A stretch of DNA of 38,385 nucleotides from an uncultured Brevundimonas sp. (lineage in GTDB: Bacteria > Pseudomonadota > Alphaproteobacteria > Caulobacterales > Caulobacteraceae), in NCBI RefSeq assembly GCF_937863155.1, contig NZ_CALMFB010000071.1, positions 1-38,385 on the forward strand. The letters are read 5' to 3'. Position 1 is the first letter of the stretch. The number at the start of each line of letters is the position of its first letter. The translations under genes were made by a program, and so were the position numbers. Under the pieces are notes generated by a model that was not told the origin of the DNA, did not search any database, and was given only the letters and a program-made list of their open reading frames with translations. This document shows, in pieces, positions 30,935-36,428 of the stretch.

Positions 30935-31076
30935 TGCGGTCAGTGCGGGCCGCATTCGCGATGATGATGCAAACGAGGCCTGAACAGCCGCCGAGGAACA
31001 CAGCGGCTGGCCCTAGCCAGACAGCCGAAACAAAGCCGAGGACAGACAGCGCAGCAAAGAACTTGGCCCAACCCAT
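30771..31076 (-). CDS. Membrane protein in the position of P22 sieA
   Basis: A 101-residue protein with a hydrophobic hairpin at residues 5-42 (FFAALSVLGFVSAVWLGPAA, then VFLGGCSGLVCIIIANAA) and a cytoplasmic coiled coil (ITEREAELDRRESDLRAAAE). ATG at 31076 is preceded by GAGGG at good spacing. It follows the Mnt-like gene by 32 bases on the same strand, so it should be made in the lysogen. In P22 the superinfection exclusion gene sieA occupies this place. That function is an inference from position; no sequence relation to SieA is claimed. Its 3' part lies antisense within the ejection gene. Confidence 0.65.
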   Translation of the reverse strand: MGWAKFFAALSVLGFVSAVWLGPAAVFLGGCSGLVCIIIANAARTDRITEREAELDRRESDLRAAAERFAQLQQREAQRAQIVPPMLDGRRQERETDTPCS

Positions 31077-31108
31077 ACCACCCTCATATCACGGGGTTTG
31101 GCGGGGCG

Positions 31109-31435
31109 CTATTTCCGGCGCTGCTTCATCAACTCCAGCGTCTGTCGCTCGATTGACCCCACTCTCTCATCGATTTGCGACTTCACGACATCAAGCGTTC
31201 GGGACATCAGGGAAGTATAATCCTCAAACCGATCATCGAACTTCGATGCAAGCGTTTCTATCGCCTCAATCCGCTCCGTGAGGCTGAGGATGGAATCGTC
31301 AAGCTCAAGAGAGCGCTCAAGGCGCTCAACGATTTCAGCATTTACAGATTTGGCCCCGGCAGCCTTCTGAAGCTTTCCGTACAAATCGACAGGGACGCGG
31401 ATCGTGTACCGGACGTGAGTTTCTTGCTTGGCCAT
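31109..31435 (-). CDS. Mnt-like ribbon-helix-helix repressor
   Basis: A 108-residue protein. Residues 6-45 form a ribbon-helix-helix of the Arc/Mnt type: VRYTIRVPVDLYGKLQKAAG, then KSVNAEIVERLERSL. The remaining 60 residues form a coiled coil (LTERIEAIETLASKF), as in Mnt, whose C-terminal coil makes tetramers; this one is longer than Mnt (83 residues). It is divergent from an Arc-like gene with an antirepressor behind, the same order as P22 immI. It likely represses the antirepressor promoter in the lysogen. Confidence 0.85.
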   Translation of the reverse strand: MAKQETHVRYTIRVPVDLYGKLQKAAGAKSVNAEIVERLERSLELDDSILSLTERIEAIETLASKFDDRFEDYTSLMSRTLDVVKSQIDERVGSIERQTLELMKQRRK

Positions 31436-31446
31436 GAGGGTAGGAA

Positions 31447-31521
31447 CACCAAAATCGTGAAAATGGCAACTTCACCACTTGCGCACTAAAACGGTGCGCG
31501 GTAACGTCACCATATTGGTGA
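31447..31521. promoter_or_regulatory. Operator region between the Mnt-like and Arc-like genes
   Basis: TCACCATATTGGTGA (31507-31521) is a palindrome with arms TCACCA/TGGTGA. A related imperfect site, ACACCAAAATCGTGA, lies at 31447-31461 and a half-site TCACCA at 31473-31478. A different palindrome, GCGCAC-N7-GTGCGC, is at 31482-31500. Two kinds of site fit two repressors that share a divergent promoter region. No confident -35/-10 pair could be set. Confidence 0.6.
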
Positions 31522-31532
31522 AAAGAGGTGCT

Positions 31533-31691
31533 ATGCAAAAGCTAGACGAAATCAGGATGACTATCCGGCTGCCGAAGGCGGCTGCGCGCTTTTTGGACGA
31601 AGAAGCAAGGGAGCATTTTACGTCTCGTAACGCCGAGATCGTGAAGTCCATCCGTCAAAGGATGGAGAGGGCGGCGGGGAGAGCTTCCTAG
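31533..31691 (+). CDS. Arc-like ribbon-helix-helix repressor
   Basis: A 52-residue protein, nearly the size of P22 Arc (53). It consists of one ribbon-helix-helix: IRMTIRLPKAAARFLDEEAR, then FTSRNAEIVKSIRQRMERA, with the Arc-type SRNAEIV segment. ATG at 31533 is chosen since AGAGG precedes it and since it starts the domain; longer frames would read through the operators. It precedes the antirepressor on the same message and should lower that transcription after infection, as Arc does. Confidence 0.85.
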   Translation: MQKLDEIRMTIRLPKAAARFLDEEAREHFTSRNAEIVKSIRQRMERAAGRAS

Positions 31692-31704
31692 GGCAGACCC
31701 CGCC

Positions 31705-31774
31705 GCCAAACCCAACAACCCCTGCGCCAACAGGGGTCATCAATCACCTCAGCAGAAAGGACCTGCTAAAATGA
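31705..31774 (-). ncRNA. Candidate sar-like antisense RNA to the antirepressor
   Basis: On the minus strand TTGCCA (31811-31806) and TATGAT (31786-31781) form a possible promoter with a long 19-base spacer. An RNA from about 31774 would run through the antirepressor start codon and ribosome site and reach a hairpin, ACCCCTG-N6-CAGGGGT (31737-31718), followed by a T-rich stretch. The length near 70 would resemble P22 sar RNA, which blocks ant translation from the same arc-ant spacer. This is inference from layout. Confidence 0.3.
31751..31767 (+). promoter_or_regulatory. Hairpin presenting the antirepressor ribosome site
   Basis: AGCAG (31751-31755) and CTGCT (31763-31767) flank AAAGGAC, so the Shine-Dalgarno AAAGGA lies in the loop of a small hairpin 3 bases before the ATG. 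Upstream, ACCCCTG-CGCCAA-CAGGGGT (31718-31737) is a second perfect stem. Both could control antirepressor translation. Confidence 0.5.
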
Positions 31775-32487
31775 CCACCAATCATATCACCCTGTCACCT
31801 CAGGGTGGCAACCCCACGATGTCGAGCCGCGAAATCGCGGACCTGACGGGCAGCACCCATGACAACGTGCTCAAGACCGTGCGCGGCCTGATTAAAAGGG
31901 GTGTCGTTTCTGGAAACGAGACCCCCTATGTCCACCCGCAGAACGGTCAGACATATAGCGAGGTCCACCTCGACTATCGGAACACGATGGTAGTGGTCTC
32001 GGGCTATAGCGTCGAGCTTCGGGCAAAAATCATCGATCGTTGGCAGGCGCTGGAACAGCAAGTCGCGACGTTCGATCCGGTCGCCGTCCTGAACGACCCG
32101 GCGACCATGCGCGGCATTCTGCTCGGCTACACGGAGAAGGTTTTGGCGCTGGAGGCGAAGATCGAGGCCGATGCACCCAAGACCAGCTTCTACGACAGTT
32201 TCATCAATGCGGATGGCCTCTACGGCCTTCAGAACGCCGGGCGGGCGCTCAACGCGCACCCCAACAAGTTCATCGCCTGGCTGAAGTCCAAGTATCTGTT
32301 CTATCAGGGGTCTTCTCTGGTAGCGCGGGTGCAGTACACGCAGGCCCGGCTGTTCGAGGTCAAGTCTGAAATCCACGATGACAAAGCGCGGTATCGGACC
32401 TTCATAACCCCCAAGGGCCTGATGTATTTGGCCGACCGCATGCCGGATAACGTCAAGCTGTATTCCGGCGAGGGGAGGGCCGCGTGA
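31771..32487 (+). CDS. Antirepressor, Rha N-terminal and KilAC C-terminal domains
   Basis: A 238-residue antirepressor. The N-terminal Rha-type domain covers about 18-95: MSSREIADLTGSTHDNVLKT, then GYSVELRAKIIDRWQALE. A linker leads to a C-terminal KilAC/ANT domain with TSFYDSFINADGLYGLQNAG, NKFIAWLKSKYLFYQ and ITPKGLMYLADRM. Antirepressors of this kind bind the prophage repressor and start lytic growth. Since the CI-like protein here lacks a self-cleavage domain, this gene may be a main route to induction. It follows the Arc-like gene, as ant does in P22. Confidence 0.85.
   Translation: MTTNHITLSPQGGNPTMSSREIADLTGSTHDNVLKTVRGLIKRGVVSGNETPYVHPQNGQTYSEVHLDYRNTMVVVSGYSVELRAKIIDRWQALEQQVATFDPVAVLNDPATMRGILLGYTEKVLALEAKIEADAPKTSFYDSFINADGLYGLQNAGRALNAHPNKFIAWLKSKYLFYQGSSLVARVQYTQARLFEVKSEIHDDKARYRTFITPKGLMYLADRMPDNVKLYSGEGRAA
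31788..31807. promoter_or_regulatory. Palindrome in the first codons of the antirepressor
   Basis: CACCCTG (31788-31794) and CAGGGTG (31801-31807) form a perfect 7-bp inverted repeat around six bases. It lies between the -35 and -10 of the candidate antisense promoter and could be an operator or an mRNA hairpin. Confidence 0.45.
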
Positions 32488-32777
32488 TGTTGAGTCGCCG
32501 CCATCTTTTCGGAGCGGTTCCGGCTGCTGTCGCAATGGCGAGCGCCCCGGCCGTTATTGCCGCTCCGTCGCCCGAGGCCATGATGGTCAAAGGTTTTGCT
32601 GCAATCTGGGGCAAAAAGGGCGAGCTGGCCGCCCAGCGGGCCGTTGAGGCGGGCATGAGGCCGGAATACCTATTCGCCACGCTTTACCTTGACGGCCGGG
32701 AAAATCAGCCAAGGCTCAACTTCCAACTTCCGGACAAATCGATGCGAACCTTTGGTCCGGATAGCGAGGTGCTATGA
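32487..32777 (+). CDS. Small protein with twin-arginine (Tat) signal
   Basis: A 96-residue protein. The N-terminus MLSRRHLFGAVPAAVAMASA has the SRR-X-L-F twin-arginine motif, a hydrophobic stretch and a probable cleavage site after AVIAA, so it should be exported folded by the Tat system. The mature part contains GFAAIWGKKGELAAQRAVEA and YLFATLYLDGRENQ and is not recognised. It starts one base before the antirepressor stop ends and is followed by a DUF551-like gene with a 4-base overlap. An envelope role is likely but unknown. Confidence 0.65.
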   Translation: MLSRRHLFGAVPAAVAMASAPAVIAAPSPEAMMVKGFAAIWGKKGELAAQRAVEAGMRPEYLFATLYLDGRENQPRLNFQLPDKSMRTFGPDSEVL

Positions 32778-33025
32778 AGTGGCGCTCGGACCCAGCCCCA
32801 GAGGGCATTCGGGTACTCGTCCGCCTTCCTCCACACAAGCGCCACGCTTCTGGATCGGGAAGAGAGTATACCCTTCCTGCGACCTATTCAGTGGCTGAGT
32901 GCTGGTACGACCAGAACGTCAGGAAAGAGGGCGTTTGGTTTCACAGGAAGAGCGGAAACAAGAGAGTTCCTCGCCCGGTAAGTCACTGGTGCCTCATCAC
33001 GCCGCCAGACAGCGAAAACAGCTAA
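32774..33025 (+). CDS. DUF551-like small protein
   Basis: An 83-residue protein with the DUF551 layout: opening WRSDPAPEGIRVLVRLPPHK and closing HWCLITPPDS, a pattern normally read as W-X-X-P-X-P-G-X-V-L-V to HWMPLP. Function of the family is unknown; it is common in phage accessory regions. A second, longer relative lies at 37532-37960. An intrinsic terminator follows directly. Confidence 0.6.
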   Translation: MKWRSDPAPEGIRVLVRLPPHKRHASGSGREYTLPATYSVAECWYDQNVRKEGVWFHRKSGNKRVPRPVSHWCLITPPDSENS

Positions 33026-33036
33026 CCCTAACTCTC

Positions 33037-33062
33037 AGGCCGTCCCTCGGGGCGGCCTTTTT
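33037..33062 (+). terminator. Intrinsic terminator after the antirepressor operon
   Basis: AGGCCGTCC (33037-33045) pairs with GGGCGGCCT (33050-33058) with one G-T wobble around a CTCG loop, followed by TTTTT. A strong intrinsic terminator separating the Arc-like to DUF551 operon from the lysis genes. Confidence 0.85.
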
Positions 33063-33074
33063 CATGAGCGCTAC

Positions 33075-33308
33075 ATGACCGAAAGCAAGAAGTTCAACTG
33101 GTCGATGGCGGCCGTCGTCCTCTCCCTTATCGTCCAGGCTGCGGCTCTGGTGTTCTGGGGGGGCGGTCTGTCCTCTCGCGTCGCGGCGTTGGAGGCCAGG
33201 ACTGCGCCGCTGGCGGATGGCACCCTGGCCCGACTGGACGAAAGAACCGTCGCGATCCGGCAGTCTCTTGAGCGCATCGAGCGGCGGGAAGAGGTGGTGG
33301 CGCGATGA
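33075..33308 (+). CDS. Membrane protein of the lysis cassette
   Basis: A 77-residue protein with one membrane helix at residues 11-31 (AAVVLSLIVQAAALVFWGGG) and a C-terminal coiled coil (LARLDERTVAIRQSLERIER). It overlaps the holin candidate by 4 bases. Single-span proteins in this place may be antiholins or accessory holins; the layout is also that of small phage proteins of unknown function. Confidence 0.6.
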   Translation: MTESKKFNWSMAAVVLSLIVQAAALVFWGGGLSSRVAALEARTAPLADGTLARLDERTVAIRQSLERIERREEVVAR

Positions 33309-33586
33309 TCGCCCGCATATGGCGCGCGGCCTTCGCGGTCGGGAACCTGCGCCTCTGGTCGATCATCCTGGGAGCCTTCCCCCTAACGGCCTTCGCGGTC
33401 TGGCTGGTCTGGCTAGTCCGCTACGGCTGGCCGCAGGAACGGGCAGAACAGCAGTTGACCATTCTCGGCGGGGCGCTGTTCGGCGCCCTGGCCCTTATCG
33501 GCGTCATCGTCGTGGCGCTGGCGACCGTAAAGGTTCGCGCAACCACCCCGGCCGGGTCTCTCGAGATCGACGGGGACGACGACTAA
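33305..33586 (+). CDS. Candidate holin
   Basis: A 93-residue protein with two strong membrane helices at about 19-38 (LWSIILGAFPLTAFAVWLVW) and 51-75 (LTILGGALFGALALIGVIVV), a positive N-terminus and an acidic tail EIDGDDD. Size, two spans and location just before the endolysin fit a class II holin, which opens the inner membrane so that the signal-less endolysin can reach the wall. Holin families are too varied to name the type. Confidence 0.7.
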   Translation: MIARIWRAAFAVGNLRLWSIILGAFPLTAFAVWLVWLVRYGWPQERAEQQLTILGGALFGALALIGVIVVALATVKVRATTPAGSLEIDGDDD

Positions 33587-33608
33587 CCCACAACAACCGG
33601 AGGCCAGC

Positions 33609-33992
33609 ATGGCTTTTCGTCTATCGTCGCGCTCTCTGGCGCGGCTCGATGGCGTTCACCCCGATCTCATCCGGGTCGTGAAGCGCGCGATCCAGATCAC
33701 CCCTGTCGATTTCGGCATCACCGAAGGGCTACGGACCAAGGAGCGGCAGAAGGAGCTTGTCGCCAAGGGCGCCAGTCGAACCCTGAACAGCCGCCACCTG
33801 ACCGGACACGCCGTCGACGTGGTGGCCTACATCGGGGCAGAGGTCCGTTGGGACTGGCCGCTCTATCCGAAGATCGCCGCGGCGTTTCGCCAGGCCGCCA
33901 AGGAAGAGGGCGTTCCGATCACCTGGGGCGGCGACTGGCCCAAGCTGCGGGACGGTCCGCACTTTGAGTTAGACCGGAAGGCGTACCCATGA
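33609..33992 (+). CDS. Endolysin, M15-type peptidase
   Basis: A 127-residue zinc peptidase of the M15 (VanY/L-alanyl-D-glutamate) type. The motif SRHLTGHAVDVV gives zinc ligands His63 and Asp70, and GPHFEL gives His118 with Glu120. The fold matches short endolysins that cut the peptide cross-links of peptidoglycan. No signal peptide is present, so it depends on the holin. GGAGG precedes the start. It overlaps the Rz-like gene by 4 bases. Confidence 0.92.
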   Translation: MAFRLSSRSLARLDGVHPDLIRVVKRAIQITPVDFGITEGLRTKERQKELVAKGASRTLNSRHLTGHAVDVVAYIGAEVRWDWPLYPKIAAAFRQAAKEEGVPITWGGDWPKLRDGPHFELDRKAYP

Positions 33993-34357
33993 CGCGCTTC
34001 CTGACCCTTAAGGGCTGGCTCGTCGTGGCTTGTCTGGCGCTCGCTCTGATCGTCCTGACCATGTGCGTCGTTGATGGCCGCCAGAGGGCCGCTGACAGGC
34101 TCCGGCAGACCGAGGCGCACCAGACCCTAGCCGAGGGCCGCACGGCCGCTGCGCGGGATGCCAGCGCCATTCGCGACCAGGCCGACGCCCGCGACCAACA
34201 GATCAACACCACAACCACGGAGGCTACAAATGCGATCCGCAACGCGCCTGACGATGCTGCTGCTGGCGACCACGGGCTTAGGGGCCTGTGCAAGCTCTAT
34301 CCAGATCGCGACCCCCGCTGCCGGATGCTCAACACTGCTCCCGGCCGGGTGGGCTGA
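33989..34357 (+). CDS. Inner-membrane spanin subunit (Rz-like)
   Basis: A 122-residue protein with an N-terminal membrane anchor (WLVVACLALALIVLTMCVV, residues 9-27) and a long periplasmic helix (LRQTEAHQTLAEGRTAAARD) ending with LCKLYPDRDPRC, a pattern seen in many Rz proteins. With the outer-membrane partner encoded in an overlapping frame it bridges the periplasm and fuses the membranes in the last step of lysis. Confidence 0.8.
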   Translation: MTRFLTLKGWLVVACLALALIVLTMCVVDGRQRAADRLRQTEAHQTLAEGRTAAARDASAIRDQADARDQQINTTTTEATNAIRNAPDDAAAGDHGLRGLCKLYPDRDPRCRMLNTAPGRVG

Positions 34358-34562
34358 TCCAGTTCCATCGGCCGCCTTCCCGCAAGACGCCGCCTCGGTC
34401 CGCGACTGGCAGGTGTTCGGGGTTGAGCAGTCGGGCCAGCTCGCCAAGGCCAACGGGCGCACGTCAGACGTGATCGGCATTGTGCGAGCCTGCGAGGCTA
34501 GGGACGCGGAGGCCGTCGAACGAATAGGGCGTCCGTGGTGGGCTCGCCTCAGGCCGGGCTAA
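34230..34562 (+). CDS. Outer-membrane spanin lipoprotein (Rz1-like), overlapping Rz
   Basis: A 110-residue lipoprotein: MRSATRLTMLLLATTGLGAC has a lipobox LGAC with Cys20. The ATG at 34230 is preferred over the open frame upstream because it begins a normal lipoprotein signal. The first 128 bases lie in another frame of the Rz-like gene, the overlapped Rz/Rz1 arrangement. The mature part ends in IVRACEARDAEAVERIGRPW and is longer than lambda Rz1. The gene ends at the phased TCCATTA repeats. Confidence 0.75.
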   Translation: MRSATRLTMLLLATTGLGACASSIQIATPAAGCSTLLPAGWADPVPSAAFPQDAASVRDWQVFGVEQSGQLAKANGRTSDVIGIVRACEARDAEAVERIGRPWWARLRPG

Positions 34563-34589
34563 TCCATTAGGCTCCATTACCGTCCATTA
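34563..34589 (+). repeat. Three TCCATTA repeats with a 10-bp period
   Basis: TCCATTA occurs at 34563-34569, 34573-34579 and 34583-34589, exactly one helical turn apart, directly after the Rz1-like stop codon and before the terminator. Copies on one face of the helix suggest a protein-binding array. Confidence 0.6.
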
Positions 34590-34614
34590 GCGTCGAGCCT
34601 CGGCTCCGCTACAC

Positions 34615-34649
34615 GCCCCGTCGCCCTAACCGGGTGGCGGGGCTTTCTT
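34615..34649 (+). terminator. Strong terminator at the end of the late/lysis operon
   Basis: GCCCCGTCGCCC (34615-34626) pairs with GGGTGGCGGGGC (34632-34643) with two wobble pairs around TAACC, followed by TTTCTT. It ends rightward transcription and lies at the 3' end of a convergent minus-strand gene, whose stop codon is part of the stem. Confidence 0.85.
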
Positions 34650-34997
34650 CGTTTCAGGGGCGGCCCACTTGCCCATTTCCATCCGATAGCCCAGCGCCTC
34701 TAGCTCGGCCCTTCGTCGATCGTTTTCGGCCCACCATTCCGAATCCCGGTCGGTGATCGTCTCCACCTTGCGGGGCCATGATCCGGTGAAGTCTTCGAAG
34801 ATCACCACACCGGGGCAACCTGGGATGCGACAGGGCGGTCGTCGGTTGACGATGGAGTAGTCCCCGCCCTTGGCCTTGGCGATGCACTTCAGGTCAACGT
34901 CGCCGTGGTGTCCCTGACCCACGTCGCAGCGCCAGCGAATCTTAGCAGATCGCTCGATCATGCGCTGGATGGTTTCGAGGGCCATGATCGAGCCCAT
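34626..34997 (-). CDS. Zinc-ribbon-like hypothetical protein
   Basis: A 123-residue protein, convergent with the lysis operon. It shows a possible metal-binding set CDVGQGHHGDVDLKC with the later CRIPGC, and the conserved-looking segment KAKGGDYSIVNRRPPC. Similar small proteins occur in alphaproteobacterial phages; function unknown. Two starts are possible, ATG 34997 or ATG 34985 (MALETIQRM). It is separate from the integrase operon and may be made from its own promoter near attP. Confidence 0.6.
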   Translation of the reverse strand: MGSIMALETIQRMIERSAKIRWRCDVGQGHHGDVDLKCIAKAKGGDYSIVNRRPPCRIPGCPGVVIFEDFTGSWPRKVETITDRDSEWWAENDRRRAELEALGYRMEMGKWAAPETKKAPPPG

Positions 34998-35030
34998 AAC
35001 CGGAACATAGTAGGAACATCAATCCCGCAC

Positions 35031-35044
35031 GGTTCAATTGAACC
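35031..35044. repeat. Palindromic arm repeat left of attP
   Basis: GGTTCAATTGAACC is a perfect palindrome followed by AAAGAGCAACTA. A near copy with GGGAGCAACTA stands on the other side of the attP core at 35239. Paired sites in the same orientation around a core are typical of arm-type binding sites for integrase or excisionase. Confidence 0.65.
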
Positions 35045-35096
35045 AAAGAGCAACTAGTGTTCTTGAGTGATATGGGTTGATTATATTATGGAAAAA

Positions 35097-35142
35097 TGGT
35101 GGACGCGACAGGGATTGAACCTGTGACCCCCTCGGTGTGAAC
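35097..35142 (-). other. attP core: 3' half of a tRNA-Val(CAC)-like gene
   Basis: The minus strand reads as the 3' half of a tRNA with CCA end: loop TTCACAC (35141-35135), stem strand CGAGG, T arm ACAGG-TTCAATC-CCTGT, acceptor CGCGTCC, then ACCA. No matching 5' half precedes it, so it is not a gene but the core that restores the host tRNA on integration. The loop would hold anticodon CAC, giving tRNA-Val as likely target; that identity is inference. The integrase stop codon is 123 bases away. Confidence 0.8.
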
Positions 35143-35238
35143 TCTGCGGGCCACCCGATAAAGCCCGCAAACAGGCGCAATCCTCAGCCAATCCAGAGCG
35201 AACAAGGCGTGAACTCGACACCTAAAACGGTTCACGAT

Positions 35239-35252
35239 GGTTCAGTTGAACC
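35239..35252. repeat. Palindromic arm repeat right of attP
   Basis: GGTTCAGTTGAACC differs from the left copy at 35031 by one base and is also followed by GAGCAACTA after three bases. A half-site GGTTCA lies 10 bases upstream at 35229. The repeat ends 12 bases before the integrase stop codon. Confidence 0.65.
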
Positions 35253-35264
35253 GGGAGCAACTAA

Positions 35265-36233
35265 CTACCAATCCAGCGCGTCTGCCGCCCCCTTCAAATA
35301 GCTGGGCGACAACTTGGCATAGCGTCTTTCTGTGACCCTCGTATCGCTGTGCCCCAGGTATTTGCTGATCTGAAACATGGGCACATCGGCCATCGCCATC
35401 CACGACGCGGCAGTGTGGCGCAGGATGTGAGGCGTCACGTCTGGCAGGCCCGCGCGCTTGGCGGCCGCCGCGAACCCCTTCTTGATCGACAGGACTCGGC
35501 CACCGGCCCACTCGATCACGTGATCCGACTGTGCGCTGAGCTTGAGAACGCGCAGGTAGCGATAGGCGCGCTCGTTCATCGGGACGACCGCTCGGCGCTT
35601 GCGCTGCTCGTCCTTGTTGTCGTTCAGGGGAAGGGAGATCAGGCGCCGCTCAAAGTCCACCCGGTCCCACGTCAGATCGAGCATAGCCGTCTGACGGGCG
35701 CCGGTGGCAAGCGACAGGACAATGAACGCCCTGACGTGATGGTAGCGCCGAGCGGCATGGATCAGCCGCCGCGCCTCATCCTTGGTCAGAAACCGTTCCT
35801 TTGGCCGGGGAGGGGGCGGCAGCTCGAACACTGCCTGGTCGCCCTTCTTGTGGAAGTTCAGGCCAGCGCGAACAACCTCAAGTTCCTTGCGGACTGTGGC
35901 GGGCTTCCGGCCGAGGGCGTACCGTTTGTCGCGATATTTCCGGCACACATCACGGGTGATCTGGTCGGGCCGCAGGGGGCCGAAGGTCGGTTCGGCCTGT
36001 TTCCACGCCAGGCGCAGGTCTTTGGCCCGGATCGCGGTCTTGTCCTTGTCGTCCAGGTAGGCTTCTACGATCTCCTTGACCGTCTCTCCGACAGGGACTG
36101 CGGCGAAATCGGCTAGGCGGCGCTTGGCCTCCGCAGGATCGGCGGTCCTGAGCGAGAAGCGTTCGGTTTGGCCGTTGACGGACCTGACGGCGGCATACTT
36201 GCCTCGGTAGAGCTTGAGCCGCCAATCTGACAC
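35265..36233 (-). CDS. int: Tyrosine integrase
   Basis: A 322-residue tyrosine recombinase. The catalytic residues are visible: Arg180 in LSLATGARQTAM, the HILRHTAASW box with His269 and Arg272, His295 in KYLGHSDTRV and the nucleophile Tyr305 in ERRYAKL. The N-terminal 130 residues hold an arm-binding strand region (KLYRGKYAAVRSVNGQTERF) and a core-binding helical domain. It inserts the phage into the host tRNA gene matching the attP core located just beyond its stop codon. Start is GTG at 36233, within the excisionase-like gene. Confidence 0.95.
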   Translation of the reverse strand: MSDWRLKLYRGKYAAVRSVNGQTERFSLRTADPAEAKRRLADFAAVPVGETVKEIVEAYLDDKDKTAIRAKDLRLAWKQAEPTFGPLRPDQITRDVCRKYRDKRYALGRKPATVRKELEVVRAGLNFHKKGDQAVFELPPPPRPKERFLTKDEARRLIHAARRYHHVRAFIVLSLATGARQTAMLDLTWDRVDFERRLISLPLNDNKDEQRKRRAVVPMNERAYRYLRVLKLSAQSDHVIEWAGGRVLSIKKGFAAAAKRAGLPDVTPHILRHTAASWMAMADVPMFQISKYLGHSDTRVTERRYAKLSPSYLKGAADALDW

Positions 36234-36394
36234 TGTTTGTCCTCGTATTCTGTAACGGCCTCGGGCCGGATGCGGATTTGGCGCCCGATGCGGAAGGCCT
36301 TCAGCTCTCCGTCACGAACTAGGTTGCGAACGGTCGCGGCGGACACTTCCCATAGGTCGGCCAGCGTCTCGGGCGTGAAGGCGTAAGGCGTCAT
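36113..36394 (-). CDS. Excisionase-like helix-turn-helix protein
   Basis: A 93-residue protein whose first 52 residues form a MerR-like helix-turn-helix of the excisionase type: FTPETLADLWEVSAATVRNL, then DGELKAFRIGRQIRIRPEAV. ATG at 36394 is preceded by GGGAGGG and starts the domain. The remaining 40 residues, rich in Ser, Pro and Arg, come from a frame that overlaps the integrase by 121 bases and look like by-product sequence. It would bend attP DNA and steer integrase towards excision. Placement ahead of int supports this. Confidence 0.75.
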   Translation of the reverse strand: MTPYAFTPETLADLWEVSAATVRNLVRDGELKAFRIGRQIRIRPEAVTEYEDKQCQIGGSSSTEASMPPSGPSTAKPNASRSGPPILRRPSAA

Positions 36395-36428
36395 CCCACC
36401 CTCCCAGCGCAGATCAGGATCAGCGGGG

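Noticed and set aside
31175-31489. 104-residue plus-strand frame opposite the Mnt-like gene
   Set aside because: The minus frame gives a clear ribbon-helix-helix plus coiled coil; the plus frame crosses the operator region and has no ribosome site.
32040-32535. Alternative frames over the antirepressor gene on both strands
   Set aside because: The Rha and KilAC domain pattern in the main frame is unmistakable; the others are shadows.
35097-35142. tRNA gene on the minus strand beside the integrase
   Set aside because: Only the 3' half from the anticodon loop on is present; no D arm or 5' acceptor strand. It is read as the attP core instead.
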